Of a DNA stretch of 64,000 nt, positions 17,145-26,153 are shown piece by piece; within the stretch, counting starts at the first letter, position 1; each line of letters begins with the position of its first letter. This stretch comes from Paracoccus sp041927875. Its GTDB lineage: Bacteria; Pseudomonadota; Alphaproteobacteria; Rhodobacterales; Rhodobacteraceae. The DNA lies in NCBI RefSeq assembly GCF_041927875.1, contig NZ_JBHFHN010000007.1; one strand, given 5' to 3'. Both the position numbers and the translations under genes were made by a program. Below the pieces are notes generated by a model. The model saw only the letters and a list, made by a program, of their open reading frames with translations, made no database searches and was not told where the DNA came from.

Positions 17145-20100
17145 CGGGCACCTGCATCTTGGCGGATTTTCGGCAGGCTGGGAACGTGGCGGCGCGGCAG
17201 CGTGACCATGGTCAGGGAGGGTACGGCACCGCGGCGACAACGGGCGCGTCCGCCCTGATCCGTCGCTGGGCCCGTCCACCCAGACCTACCGCAGGTGTCC
17301 CGCTCCCCTTGGCGGGTCGCAAGCCCGCGCCGGATGCGTCTGCCTCGATCCCCTGCCCACGGCGCCCGCCCGCGTCTGGCGCAAGTGGCCCAAATCCCTT
17401 GCCGGACCGCCAGCACGCGTCTGCCACACGTGCCACTTACTCCTGCCCAAGCCGCCGGCCCGCGGCTGCCGCATATATCCCGATGCTCCGGCCCCGCCGT
17501 CAGCCCCCGCCTGTCACGTCCGTTCCGATCCCCTGTCCAAGCCGCCCGCCCCCGGCTGCCGCATATATCCCGATGCTCCGGCCCCGCCGCCAGCCCCTGC
17601 CTGTCAGGTCCGTTCCGATCCGCTGCCCAAGCCGGCCGCCCGCGGCTGCTGCAAGTGTCACAAATCCCTGGGCGGACCTCCAACCTGCGCGTGCGGCGTG
17701 TGTCCCGAGCCCCTCTCTTGAAAGCCACCGCGCACCTGCCGAATACGTCGCGCTCCTCTGCCCCGACCTCCAGCGCGCGTGTGCCGCGTATGTCCAGAAA
17801 CCCTCCCTCGGCAACAAGCCCGCACCTGCCGCAAGTGTCTCGCTCCGCTGTCCAAGGCAACAGCCCGCGCCTGCCGAAAGTGCCACAGACCCCTGCCCTG
17901 GCCGTCAGCCCACGCCTGTCGCGTATTTGCAGATCGTCCGGCCCCGCCGTCCGTCCACGCCTGCCCAGACCGTCCCGACCCTCGGGCCCGACCTCCGCCC
18001 CGCGACTGCCGCAAGCATCCCAAACCCATGGGCGGGCCGCCAGCCTGCGCCTTCCGGGCATGTCCCGACCTCCTGCCTCGGCCACCACCCCGGACCTGGC
18101 GCTTCCGTCCCAATTCTCTGCCCTAGGCGCCACCCCGCGCCCGCCACAGATACCCCGCGCCCCATCCCCGCCGCCCACGCAGCTGTCCCCATCCTGCGGC
18201 AGCGAAGCGCGCCGCGTGATCCGGGCTTCGGCGCGGCGGTCTGGGTCGCGGGCGGTGTCGGCTGCCGCGTGCGGGGCAGCCCCAATCGTCGCGTCGCCCT
18301 GTGATGCTTCGCCCGAGGCCACGGCCAGGCCCCGGGGTCCGGGCGCCGCCAGCGGCAGGGTCATGTCGAACAGGCTGCCGCCCCCCGGTCGCGGGGCATA
18401 GGTCAGGCGGCCGCCGTGGCTTTCCAGGATCGAGCGGCAGATCGACAGGCCCAGGCCCATGCCCTCGGGCTTGGTGGTCTGGAAGGGCGCGAACAGGTCG
18501 GCGACGCGGGCGGGGGCGATGCCGGGGCCGGTATCGGCCACGGTGATGCGGGCCATATCCGCACCGGCCGTGACCTGCACCAGGATGTCGCGCGCCTCGG
18601 GCGGGGTCGCGGCAAGCGCGTCCAGCGCGTTGCGCACCAGATTGATGACCGCCTGTTCGATCAGCACCGGATCGGCCAGCAGCAGCAAGGGCTGCCCCGG
18701 CAGATCGGCGCGCACCGGAACGCCGCGGGTCCGCGCCTCGTCCTCGATGAAATGCAGCGCGGTTGCCACAACCGCGGCCAGATCGACCGGTACCCGCTGG
18801 CTGGTGCGTTTGCGGGCGAAATCCTGCACCCGGTGCAGGATCGCCCCGGCGCGCGCCGCCTGGCCCTCCAGCTTTTCCAGGACGGGGGCCAGATCGGCAC
18901 TGTCGGCCCCGGCGGCCAGCAGGTTGCGGCTGCCCGCGGCGTAACCGGCGATGGCGGCAAGCGGCTGGTTCAGCTCATGCGCGAGGGTCGAGGCCATCTC
19001 ACCAAGCGTCACCAGACGGGCGGCGTGTTGCAGCCGCTCGGCCTCTTGCGCGCGTTGAACCTCGGCCAGCTTGCGGTCGGTGATGTCGACGACCGAGCCC
19101 ATCCAGCCCAGATGCGCCCCGTCCGGGCCGATCAGCGGCGCCTCATAGACCAAGGCATCAACCCGGCTGCCATCAGGGCGCTGAAAGCGGGTCTCGAACC
19201 GGCGCGGCACCGGACCCGAGTCGATCAGGCTGCGGTGTCGGGCCATCCCCTCATCCGCAACCTCGGGCGCCCAATAGGCATGGGGCGGCTTCAGCCCGAC
19301 GATCTGATCCTCGGGGCGGCCGACCATGCGGCAGAACTCGGGGTTCACATAGATCACCGTGCCGTCGCGGGCGCGGGCGCGCATGCCGATGGTCAGCGAT
19401 TCCTCCATCGCCTTGCGGAACGCATGTTCGGCGCGCAGCCCGTGTTCGGCGGCGGCGCGGTGGCGCGACTGGCGGGCGACGGCGGCCAGGCTGACAGCGA
19501 CCAGCACCAGAAGCCCCAGGATCGCCGCGATCAGCGCCATCGGGCCGATGCCGGTGCGGCTGTCAAAGGCGGTCAGGCGCACAAAGGTGCCGGGCAGCGG
19601 CGGATCGAAGGACATCGTATGCGCCGCAGCCCCCTCCGGTGCCGGGATCGAGGACCGCGCCGCGATCACCGCGCCCCCGGTATCGGTCAGCGCGACGTGA
19701 TAGCGCCCTGCGATCCACCAGGGCACGTTCTGCGCCAGCAGGTCGGCCAGACCGACGGTCATCGCGAGCACCCGCCCGTCACCGGTGGCCACGCCGATAT
19801 CTGCGACCCAAAGCCCGCCCGGATCACGGCGCGGCGCGGCATGAACGGGCGCCAGGCTGCGGCTGGCCGCCCTTGCCAGATCGTCCAGGCCGGGCGGCGC
19901 GGCACCGACCTGCCCCGGCACGTCCGACATTATCGCGCGGCCAGCGGCATCGGCCAGCACCAGCCCCTGCACCTCGGGATGGGTGTCGACCATCAGCGCC
20001 CCGGCCGAGGCCATGATCGCCGCCCCATCGCCGCGCGCGATGTCATGGGCGACCCCCTCCAGCTCGCGCTCATAGGTGGATAGCTGAAAGCGCAGGTATT

Positions 20101-20338
20101 GCTCGACCCACAGCGCATCTGTCGTCAGCTTCTGGCGTGCCTCGGCGGCGCGATCGCGCGCCACCAGCGACAGCAAGAGCCCGACCAGCACCACCACCGC
20201 CACAAGGGCCGCCACCGGCAGCATCAACAGCCGGTCGCGGCGCGGCGCAGGCAGGATCGCGGCCGCGCCGGGCAAACCGGCGCCCGGCAAACGCCCGGCG
20301 GGGCGATCGGATCGAAACGGCAATCGGATCATCGACAT
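17141..20338 (-). CDS. dctS: C4-dicarboxylate sensor histidine kinase DctS with repeat-built C-terminal extension
   Basis: 1065 residues, far longer than the roughly 680 of Rhodobacter capsulatus DctS. Residues 1-665 are a complete kinase: TM1 at about 37-60, periplasmic sensor, TM2 at about 262-288, PAS domain (RARDGTVIYVNPEFCRMVGR), phosphorylation His454 in LAHELNQPLAAIAG and an ATPase domain with NLVRNALDAL, DTGPGIAP and GMGLGLSICRSI, ending GGSLFDMTLPLA. Residues 666-1065 are an Arg/Gly/Cys-rich extension; about 721-1036 are 21 units of 15 residues (RGLAAGPERRDTCGR-like) encoded by 45-bp tandem DNA. The stop overlaps dctR by ATGA, so the extended frame is the coupled one. Start: ATG 20338; a TTG at 20374 is less likely. 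Confidence 0.85.
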   Translation of the reverse strand: MSMIRLPFRSDRPAGRLPGAGLPGAAAILPAPRRDRLLMLPVAALVAVVVLVGLLLSLVARDRAAEARQKLTTDALWVEQYLRFQLSTYERELEGVAHDIARGDGAAIMASAGALMVDTHPEVQGLVLADAAGRAIMSDVPGQVGAAPPGLDDLARAASRSLAPVHAAPRRDPGGLWVADIGVATGDGRVLAMTVGLADLLAQNVPWWIAGRYHVALTDTGGAVIAARSSIPAPEGAAAHTMSFDPPLPGTFVRLTAFDSRTGIGPMALIAAILGLLVLVAVSLAAVARQSRHRAAAEHGLRAEHAFRKAMEESLTIGMRARARDGTVIYVNPEFCRMVGRPEDQIVGLKPPHAYWAPEVADEGMARHRSLIDSGPVPRRFETRFQRPDGSRVDALVYEAPLIGPDGAHLGWMGSVVDITDRKLAEVQRAQEAERLQHAARLVTLGEMASTLAHELNQPLAAIAGYAAGSRNLLAAGADSADLAPVLEKLEGQAARAGAILHRVQDFARKRTSQRVPVDLAAVVATALHFIEDEARTRGVPVRADLPGQPLLLLADPVLIEQAVINLVRNALDALAATPPEARDILVQVTAGADMARITVADTGPGIAPARVADLFAPFQTTKPEGMGLGLSICRSILESHGGRLTYAPRPGGGSLFDMTLPLAAPGPRGLAVASGEASQGDATIGAAPHAAADTARDPDRRAEARITRRASLPQDGDSCVGGGDGARGICGGRGVAPRAENWDGSARSGVVAEAGGRDMPGRRRLAARPWVWDACGSRGAEVGPEGRDGLGRRGRTAGPDDLQIRDRRGLTARAGVCGTFGRRGLLPWTAERDTCGRCGLVAEGGFLDIRGTRALEVGAEERDVFGRCAVAFKRGARDTRRTRRLEVRPGICDTCSSRGRPAWAADRNGPDRQGLAAGPEHRDICGSRGRAAWTGDRNGRDRRGLTAGPEHRDICGSRGPAAWAGVSGTCGRRVLAVRQGIWATCARRGRAPWAGDRGRRIRRGLATRQGERDTCGRSGWTGPATDQGGRARCRRGAVPSLTMVTLPRRHVPSLPKIRQDAGAR
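17232..18176. repeat. 45-bp tandem repeat array, 21 units, inside dctS
   Basis: Units can be laid out end to end with phase fixed at 17232 + 45n. On the plus strand most begin close to AGCCCGCGCCTGCCG. Neighbouring units differ at many positions, but the 35-bp block starting near 17465 recurs almost exactly at 17555, 90 bp (two units) later. Because 45 is a multiple of three, unit gain or loss keeps the dctS frame, and the array is open in other phases too. Confidence 0.85.
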
Positions 20339-20356
20339 GGCCCGATCATGCCGCCT

Positions 20357-20376
20357 TATTGTGGGAATCCACAATA
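20357..20376. promoter_or_regulatory. Palindrome in the dctS-dctP intergenic region, candidate DctR site
   Basis: TATTGTGG at 20357-20364 and CCACAATA at 20369-20376 are a perfect 8-bp inverted repeat with the spacer GAAT; with one bulge the arms extend to GCC/GGC. It lies 93 bp upstream of the dctP start and just upstream of dctS. Its placement suits an activator of the FixJ class, but an unrelated regulator is possible. Confidence 0.5.
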
Positions 20377-20468
20377 GGCAGGCCGCCCGTTCCGCCCTAG
20401 TCAGAACGCAGGAAGGGCCGCGCCCGCGCGTCGCGCCCCATCCAGCAACGGATCATCGGGAGGACACC

Positions 20469-21467
20469 ATGACCATTCACCGTTTCATCACCACCGGCCT
20501 GGCCGCGGTCATCGCCCTGGGGATGGGCACCGCCGCCTTTGCCCAGGACATCACCATCAAGTTCAGCCATGTCGTCGCCCCCGACACGCCCAAGGGCAAG
20601 GGTGCGGAAAAGTTCAAGGAACTGGCCGAGAAATACACCGAGGGCAAGGTCAAGATCGAGATCTACCCCAACAGCCAGCTTTACAAGGACAAGGAAGAGC
20701 TGGAGGCCCTGCAGCTGGGCGCCGTGCAGATGCTGGCGCCTTCGCTGGCGAAGTTCGGCCCGCTGGGCGTCAGCGATTTCGAGGCCTTCGATCTGCCCTA
20801 TCTGTTCGACGGCTATGACCAGCTTCGCAAGGTCACCGACGGCGATGTCGGCCGCGCCATGCTGGCCAAGCTGGAAGACAAGGGTATCAAGGGCCTGGCC
20901 TTCTGGGACAACGGCTTCAAGGTGATGTCGGCCAACAGCCCGCTGCATTCGCCCGACGATTTCCTGGGCCTGAAGATGCGCATCCAGTCCTCGAAAGTGC
21001 TTGAAGCCGAGATGAACGCGCTGGGCGCGGTGCCGCAGGTGATGGCGTTCAGCGAAGTCTATCAGGCGCTGCAAACCGGCGTCGTCGACGGCACCGAAAA
21101 CCCGCCCTCGAACATGTTCACCCAGAAGATGCACGAGGTGCAAAAGCACGCGACGCTCAGCAACCACGGCTATCTGGGCTATGCGGTGATCGTGAACAAG
21201 GCGTTCTGGGACGGCCTGCCCGAGGATGTGCGCGCCAATCTGGAAAAGGCCATGGCCGAGGCCACCGTCTATGCCAACGGCATCGCCAAAGAGGAAAACG
21301 ACAAGGCGCTGGAGGCGATGAAGGCCGCCGGCACGACCGAGTTCCACGAGATGACGGCCGAGGAAAAGGATGCCTGGAAAGCCGCCCTTGCCCCCGTGCA
21401 TGACGAAATGGCCGAACGCATCGGCGCCGATCTGATCGCCCAGATCAAGGCTGCCACCGCGCAGTGA
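20469..21467 (+). CDS. dctP: C4-dicarboxylate TRAP transporter binding protein DctP
   Basis: 332 residues. Signal peptide MTIHRFITTGLAAVIALG ending AFA at residue 25; mature protein starts QDITIKFSHVVAPDTPKGKG. The conserved binding-site arginine lies in LGLKMRIQSSKVLEAEM, and GVVDGTENPPSNM is the usual DctP block, all typical of DctP-family TRAP binding proteins for succinate, fumarate and malate. GGGAGG precedes the ATG at 20469; the frame is open back to 20337 without coding sense. First gene of dctPQM, divergent from its regulators dctSR. Confidence 0.92.
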   Translation: MTIHRFITTGLAAVIALGMGTAAFAQDITIKFSHVVAPDTPKGKGAEKFKELAEKYTEGKVKIEIYPNSQLYKDKEELEALQLGAVQMLAPSLAKFGPLGVSDFEAFDLPYLFDGYDQLRKVTDGDVGRAMLAKLEDKGIKGLAFWDNGFKVMSANSPLHSPDDFLGLKMRIQSSKVLEAEMNALGAVPQVMAFSEVYQALQTGVVDGTENPPSNMFTQKMHEVQKHATLSNHGYLGYAVIVNKAFWDGLPEDVRANLEKAMAEATVYANGIAKEENDKALEAMKAAGTTEFHEMTAEEKDAWKAALAPVHDEMAERIGADLIAQIKAATAQ

Positions 21468-21473
21468 CCGGTC

Positions 21474-21499
21474 GGGGCCGGGCCTTCGGGTCCGGCCCC
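21474..21499 (+). promoter_or_regulatory. Intercistronic hairpin between dctP and dctQ
   Basis: GGGGCCGG at 21474-21481 pairs with CCGGCCCC at 21492-21499, with further pairing in the loop. It begins only 7 bp after the dctP stop and has just TTT after it, fitting a message-stabilising or attenuating element that keeps DctP in excess over DctQM. Confidence 0.5.
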
Positions 21500-21534
21500 T
21501 TTCCAACGGGATCGCAGAAAAAAGGGGGGGACAG

Positions 21535-22281
21535 ATGCGCGCCTTGGACAGGCTTGAGGAAATCCTGATCGCCACGTTGATCGCCGCGGCGACCACGCTG
21601 ATCTTTGTCGCGGTGATCCAGCGCTACACGCTGGGGTTGACCGCCGATGTGTTGAAATACGCCCGCAGCAACGAAATGGAGGGCCTGGCCGCCTTTGCGC
21701 GATCTGCCTATGGCACGCTGAAGGGGGTGAACCTGGTCTGGGCGCAGGAGCTGACCATCATCCTGTTCGTCTGGATGGCCAAGTTCGGCGCCGCCTACGG
21801 CGTGCGCACCGGCATCCATGTCGGCATCGACGTGCTGATCAACCGGCTGGAACCGGGCAAGCGCAAGATCTTCATCCTGTTCGGCCTGCTGGCCGGGGCG
21901 TTCTTCACCGGCGTGATCGCCACGATGGGCGCCAATTTCGTTTACCACATGTATCACGCCTCGGCGATTTCGCCTGACCTGGAAGTGCCGATGTGGATCG
22001 TCTATCTGGCGATCCCGCTGGGTTCGGCGCTGATGTGCTTTCGCTTCCTACAGGTCGCCCTCAGCTTCCACCTGACCGGCGAACTGCCCCATCACGACCA
22101 CGGCCATGTGGACGGGATCGAGGATATCGAGGGCGTCGAGGAAGTGGCCGAAGCCTTCCGCGACAGCCCGCTGACCCCATCCGATCGCGGCATCGCCCCC
22201 GCCGATCCGACCGCCGAAGGCAGCGCCAGCGTGGACGGAAGCCCCGCCAAGCGCGCCGACACCGACAAGACCGAGGGTTAA
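21535..22281 (+). CDS. dctQ: TRAP transporter small permease DctQ
   Basis: 248 residues with four membrane segments (about 12-32, 75-95, 116-136 and 155-178) as in other DctQ subunits; VWAQELTIILFVWMAKFGAAY is the conserved second segment. The C-terminal 60 residues are an acidic, hydrophilic tail beginning with the histidine-rich PHHDHGHVDG, which makes this protein somewhat longer than typical. ATG at 21535 follows an AAGGGGGG ribosome site. It pairs with DctM 4 bp downstream. Confidence 0.88.
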   Translation: MRALDRLEEILIATLIAAATTLIFVAVIQRYTLGLTADVLKYARSNEMEGLAAFARSAYGTLKGVNLVWAQELTIILFVWMAKFGAAYGVRTGIHVGIDVLINRLEPGKRKIFILFGLLAGAFFTGVIATMGANFVYHMYHASAISPDLEVPMWIVYLAIPLGSALMCFRFLQVALSFHLTGELPHHDHGHVDGIEDIEGVEEVAEAFRDSPLTPSDRGIAPADPTAEGSASVDGSPAKRADTDKTEG

Positions 22282-22285
22282 GGCC

Positions 22286-23611
22286 ATGAGCGCACTTATT
22301 ATTTTCGGTCTTCTGACCATGCTGATGCTGACCGGGATGCCGATTTCCATCGCGCTTGGTCTGACCGTTCTGACCTTCCTGTTCACCATGACCCAGGTGC
22401 CGATCGACACCGTGGCGCTGAAGCTGTTCACCGGCATCGAAAAGTTCGAGATCATGGCGATCCCGTTCTTCATCCTGGCGGGCAACTTCCTGACCCATGG
22501 CGGCGTCGCCCGGCGGATGATCAACTTTGCGACCGCGATGGTCGGGCATTGGCATGGCGGCTTGGGGCTGGCGGGCGTGATCGCCTGCGCACTGTTTGCC
22601 GCTGTGTCGGGCTCGTCGCCCGCAACCGTGGTCGCCATCGGTTCGGTCATCCTGCCGGCGATGGTGCAGCAGGGCTTTCCCAAGCAGTTCGGCGCGGGCG
22701 TCATCACCACCTCGGGCGCGCTGGGCATCCTGATCCCGCCGTCGATCGTGATGGTGATGTATGCCGTCGCCACTTCGGGGATGCAGGTGCAGGGGCCGGA
22801 CGGGCAGATCGTCGATGCCGCATCCGTGGGGCAGTTGTTCATCGCAGGCGTCATTCCGGGTCTGATGCTGGCGGGCTTCCTGGCCTTCACCACCTGGAAC
22901 CGGGCACGCAAGTTCGGCTATCCGCGGCTGGCCAAGGCCGATTGGCGCCAGCGGCTTGCCGCACTGCGCGAAGCCCTGTGGGGGCTGTTGCTGATCGTCA
23001 TCGTGATCGGCGGCATCTATACCGGCGTCTTCACGCCCACCGAGGCCGCGGCCATGTCGGCGGTCTATGCCTTTGTGATCGCTGTCTTTGTCTACAAGGA
23101 CATGAAGCTGGCGGACGTGCCGCGGGTGCTTCTGTCCTCGGCCAACATGTCAGCGATGCTGCTGTACATCATCACCAATGCGGTGCTGTTCAGCTTTCTG
23201 ATGACCTCCGAGGGCATCCCGCAGGCGCTGGGCAACTGGATGGTGGACGCCGGGCTGACCTGGTGGGTGTTCCTGATCATGGTCAACCTGATCCTGCTGG
23301 CCGCCGGGAACTTCATGGAGCCGTCCTCGATCGTGCTGATCATGGCGCCGATCCTGTTCCCCGTCGCGGTGCGGCTGGGCATCGACCCGGTGCATTTCGG
23401 CATCATGATCGTGGTGAACATGGAGGTCGGCATGTGCCACCCGCCGGTGGGCCTGAACCTCTATGTCGCCTCGGGCATCACCAAGATGGGCATCACCGAG
23501 CTGACCGTGGCAGTCTGGCCGTGGCTGCTGACGATGCTGGTGTTCCTGGTGCTGGTCACCTATGTGCCCGCGATTTCGCTGTGGCTGCCCACGATGCTGG
23601 GGATGATGTAG
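22286..23611 (+). CDS. dctM: TRAP transporter large permease DctM
   Basis: 441 residues with about 12 hydrophobic segments. Family blocks include FTGIEKFEIMAIPFFILAGN, AVSGSSPATVVAIGSVILP and ALGILIPPSIVMV. It carries out sodium-coupled uptake of dicarboxylates delivered by DctP. Usual length for the family. A rho-independent terminator follows at 23666. Confidence 0.93.
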   Translation: MSALIIFGLLTMLMLTGMPISIALGLTVLTFLFTMTQVPIDTVALKLFTGIEKFEIMAIPFFILAGNFLTHGGVARRMINFATAMVGHWHGGLGLAGVIACALFAAVSGSSPATVVAIGSVILPAMVQQGFPKQFGAGVITTSGALGILIPPSIVMVMYAVATSGMQVQGPDGQIVDAASVGQLFIAGVIPGLMLAGFLAFTTWNRARKFGYPRLAKADWRQRLAALREALWGLLLIVIVIGGIYTGVFTPTEAAAMSAVYAFVIAVFVYKDMKLADVPRVLLSSANMSAMLLYIITNAVLFSFLMTSEGIPQALGNWMVDAGLTWWVFLIMVNLILLAAGNFMEPSSIVLIMAPILFPVAVRLGIDPVHFGIMIVVNMEVGMCHPPVGLNLYVASGITKMGITELTVAVWPWLLTMLVFLVLVTYVPAISLWLPTMLGMM

Positions 23612-23618
23612 CGACACG

Positions 23619-23665
23619 CGGGGGCTGTCTGCTCCCGCACCCCCGAGGATATCTGCGCCAAGAAG
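23619..23665 (+). repeat. Rhodobacteraceae-type intergenic repeat, copy A
   Basis: CGGGGGCTGTCTGCTCCCG, then ACCCCCGAGGATATCTG and a purine-rich AAGAAG. The first part occurs with two substitutions at 30273 after hisH, and the ATAT...AAGAAAG part appears in opposite orientation near 47555-47605. All three sit just past the end of an operon and next to a hairpin. Confidence 0.5.
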
Positions 23666-23694
23666 AAAGGGCCGTCCGCTGGGGCGGCCCTTTC
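23666..23694 (+). terminator. Terminator of the dctPQM operon
   Basis: AAAGGGCCG at 23666-23674 pairs with CGGCCCTTT at 23685-23693 over a 10-nt loop, followed by TCGG. Its own A/T flanks form the T-tract in either direction. Confidence 0.75.
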
Positions 23695-23699
23695 GGTTG

Positions 23700-24634
23700 C
23701 AGAAAAGGCACGGGCGTTCGCCGGCGCGAGAACTGAGCCACATACCGCTCCGGTCAGCTTTCGCCCGTGCCGGCGCGCGCCGGGCAATCGCCCGGCTCCG
23801 ACAGACAAACCCATGCCGCCATGTGCTTGGGCCGATCCAGTGCGAACGGCCTGTCTTGATTGGCCTGTCGGCGGCCCGAAGAACGTCAGAAGGTTATGAC
23901 GCCGCTACGAACGCACGCGCCCGCCGTGTCGCCAGGCAGAGACAGCTCTTCGCGGAGAAAGCCCTTTGCACCCTTTTCATCGCCCGGCAGCGGCGCGGCT
24001 GAAGCACGGGCGGGATGTGCCCCGGCACGTGTCCCGAGCACACGCAGATCAGCTTTTTCCGTCGGGGGGACTGGCATCTTGTGCCACCCCGCTGGCTCGA
24101 CCCGTGACCTGCGGCTGTGATCCCGCGAATGCTTCACCGGCCCTCAGCCGACCTTTGCCTTCCCCCCTCGGGCAATGTCGACGAATGGAAGTGCCTCTGT
24201 TGGAAGGATGGCCGATCTGGCGGACATCGCCACGCACCGTCGCCGGCCCCATCTGCCCGCAGCGACAGAGCGTCCTTCAGCGTGCGCATGTGCCGTCTGA
24301 GCGGAGGACTTATGTCCCGCGGCCAGCCCTCCTGGCTTCACCCACGGCGTCAGCCGCGGGTCCGGCCTCGGTTCGCCGCATGAGGATCGCCCAACAAACA
24401 AAAGCTCGTGCCGAAAAGCGGCTCTCTGCCGTTCCACCATCGCGCGCCGCGATCGTGGGAGCGGGCCACGCTTCACCACCCGCATGCGCGCCACCTTGCG
24501 TTTTTGCTAGGGCAGAGCGCGGACTTACGTCAAGCCAATACTCCCCGCCCTGCCCCGATACAGGCACTGGCAAGACGAAGGCGCCACCGAACCTTTGGAG
24601 GCGTCTCCTCGCCCGCTTTCGGGTCGGCGCAAAG
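23700..24634. other. Gene-free stretch between dctM and clpX
   Basis: About 930 bp with short open frames in all six phases and none with a ribosome site or a recognisable domain. It contains a 10-bp inverted repeat, GGCACGGGCG at 23707-23716 and CGCCCGTGCC at 23762-23771. I saw no transposase fragment, tRNA or regular repeat. It may be a decayed gene region. Confidence 0.5.
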
Positions 24635-24635
24635 A

Positions 24636-24662
24636 CAAAAGGCCGCCCCAAAGGGCAGCCCT
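24636..24662 (-). terminator. Terminator of clpX
   Basis: On the minus strand GGCTGCCC, loop, GGGGCGGCC is followed by TTTTG (complement of 24636-24640). One mismatch in the stem. It lies 56 bp past the clpX stop. Confidence 0.65.
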
Positions 24663-24717
24663 TAGCCTTCCGTGGCTCGCCGTCGCCCAAACAGGCGTCC
24701 CGCTGCGACCGCGCAGA

Positions 24718-25983
24718 TCAGCTTGCGCTTTTGCCTTCGCGCTTGGTCTCGGCATGGATCAGCAGCGGCTTGGCGGCGGGGGAATCCACCGCCTCCTCGT
24801 TGACGACCACTTCCTCGACCGACTCCAGGCCCGGCAGTTCAAACATCGTGTCCAGCAGGATGTCCTCCATGATCGAGCGCAGGCCGCGCGCGCCGGTCTT
24901 GCGCTTGATGGCGCGGCTGGCGATGGCTTTCAGCGCGTCATCGGTGAAGGTCAGCTTGACGCCTTCCAGATCGAACAGGCGCTGATATTGCTTGACCAGC
25001 GCGTTCTTGGGTTCGGTCAGGATCGTGATCAGTGCGGCCTCATCCAGGTCGGTCAGGGTGGCGATCACCGGCAGGCGGCCCACGAATTCGGGGATCAGGC
25101 CGAACTTCAGCAGATCCTCGGGCTCAAGTTCCTTGAACAATTCGCCCACGCCGCGGTCGTCGTTTTCCTTGACCTGCGCGCCAAAGCCCATCGCCGTGCC
25201 CTTGTTGCGCTGCGCGATGATGCGTTCCAGCCCGGCGAAGGCGCCGCCGCAAATGAACAGGATGTTGGTCGTGTCGACCTGAAGGAACTCTTGCTGGGGG
25301 TGCTTGCGCCCGCCCTGCGGCGGCACGGACGCCACCGTGCCCTCCATGATCTTCAGCAGCGCCTGCTGCACCCCCTCACCCGAGACATCGCGGGTGATGC
25401 TGGGGTTGTCGGACTTGCGCGTGATCTTGTCGACCTCATCGATATAGACGATGCCGCGCTGCGCGCGTTCGACATTGTATTCGCTGGCCTGCAACAGCTT
25501 GAGGATGATGTTTTCCACATCCTCGCCGACATAGCCCGCCTCGGTCAGCGTGGTCGCATCGGCCATGGTGAAGGGCACGTCGAGAATGCGCGCCAGCGTC
25601 TGCGCCAGCAGCGTCTTGCCGCAGCCGGTCGGGCCGATCAGCAGGATGTTCGACTTGGCCAGTTCGATGTCGGTCTTGGACGCATGGTTCAGGCGCTTGT
25701 AATGGTTGTGCACCGCCACCGACAGCACCCGCTTGGCGTGCATCTGGCCGATGACGTAATCGTCCAGCACCTTGCAGATGTCGCGCGGCGTCGGCACGCC
25801 GTCACCGGTCTTCAGCCCCGAGGTCTTGGTCTCCTCGCGGATGATGTCCATGCACAATTCGACGCATTCATCGCAGATGAACACGGTCGGCCCTGCAATC
25901 AGCTTGCGGACCTCATGCTGGCTTTTGCCGCAAAAGCTGCAATAGAGCGTGTTCTTGCTGTCGCTGCCCTGGCTGTTGGCCAT
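24718..25983 (-). CDS. clpX: ATP-dependent Clp protease ATP-binding subunit ClpX
   Basis: 421 residues, normal for ClpX. The N-terminal zinc-binding domain has Cys15, Cys18, Cys37 and Cys40; Walker A is GPTGCGKT at 117-124; IVYIDEVDKI is Walker B; the pore and RKH regions are also present (GRLPVIATL, RAIKRKTGARGLRSIMEDIL). It unfolds substrates and feeds them to ClpP, encoded 170 bp upstream on the same strand, the standard clpP-clpX order; the lon gene that often follows is not here. Confidence 0.97.
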   Translation of the reverse strand: MANSQGSDSKNTLYCSFCGKSQHEVRKLIAGPTVFICDECVELCMDIIREETKTSGLKTGDGVPTPRDICKVLDDYVIGQMHAKRVLSVAVHNHYKRLNHASKTDIELAKSNILLIGPTGCGKTLLAQTLARILDVPFTMADATTLTEAGYVGEDVENIILKLLQASEYNVERAQRGIVYIDEVDKITRKSDNPSITRDVSGEGVQQALLKIMEGTVASVPPQGGRKHPQQEFLQVDTTNILFICGGAFAGLERIIAQRNKGTAMGFGAQVKENDDRGVGELFKELEPEDLLKFGLIPEFVGRLPVIATLTDLDEAALITILTEPKNALVKQYQRLFDLEGVKLTFTDDALKAIASRAIKRKTGARGLRSIMEDILLDTMFELPGLESVEEVVVNEEAVDSPAAKPLLIHAETKREGKSAS

Positions 25984-26153
25984 GCCTGTTCCCTTGTTCC
26001 TGCGCCGCGCGGTGGCGGCGCCTCAGCATCGGCGGGCGGTCACCCGCCCGTCGTCGGTCTGTCGCCCCGATGTTAGGGGCTGGCCCGGCGGGCCACAATC
26101 GCAAATCGTCCGCCGCCACGCGGCCCGCCATGGGGGCCGCGCGCGGCGACCGG

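Noticed and set aside
17232..18176. CRISPR array or plasmid iterons
   Set aside because: Units are contiguous, lack constant repeat and variable spacer parts, and lie within a reading frame; no replication gene is near.
17159..18401. Long plus-strand frames (381 and 368 codons) over the 45-bp array
   Set aside because: The 45-bp period keeps every phase open. The minus frame continues a kinase and is coupled to dctR; the plus frames have no ribosome site or family.
24595..26076. 493-codon frame opposite clpX
   Set aside because: Shadow of a highly conserved gene on the other strand.
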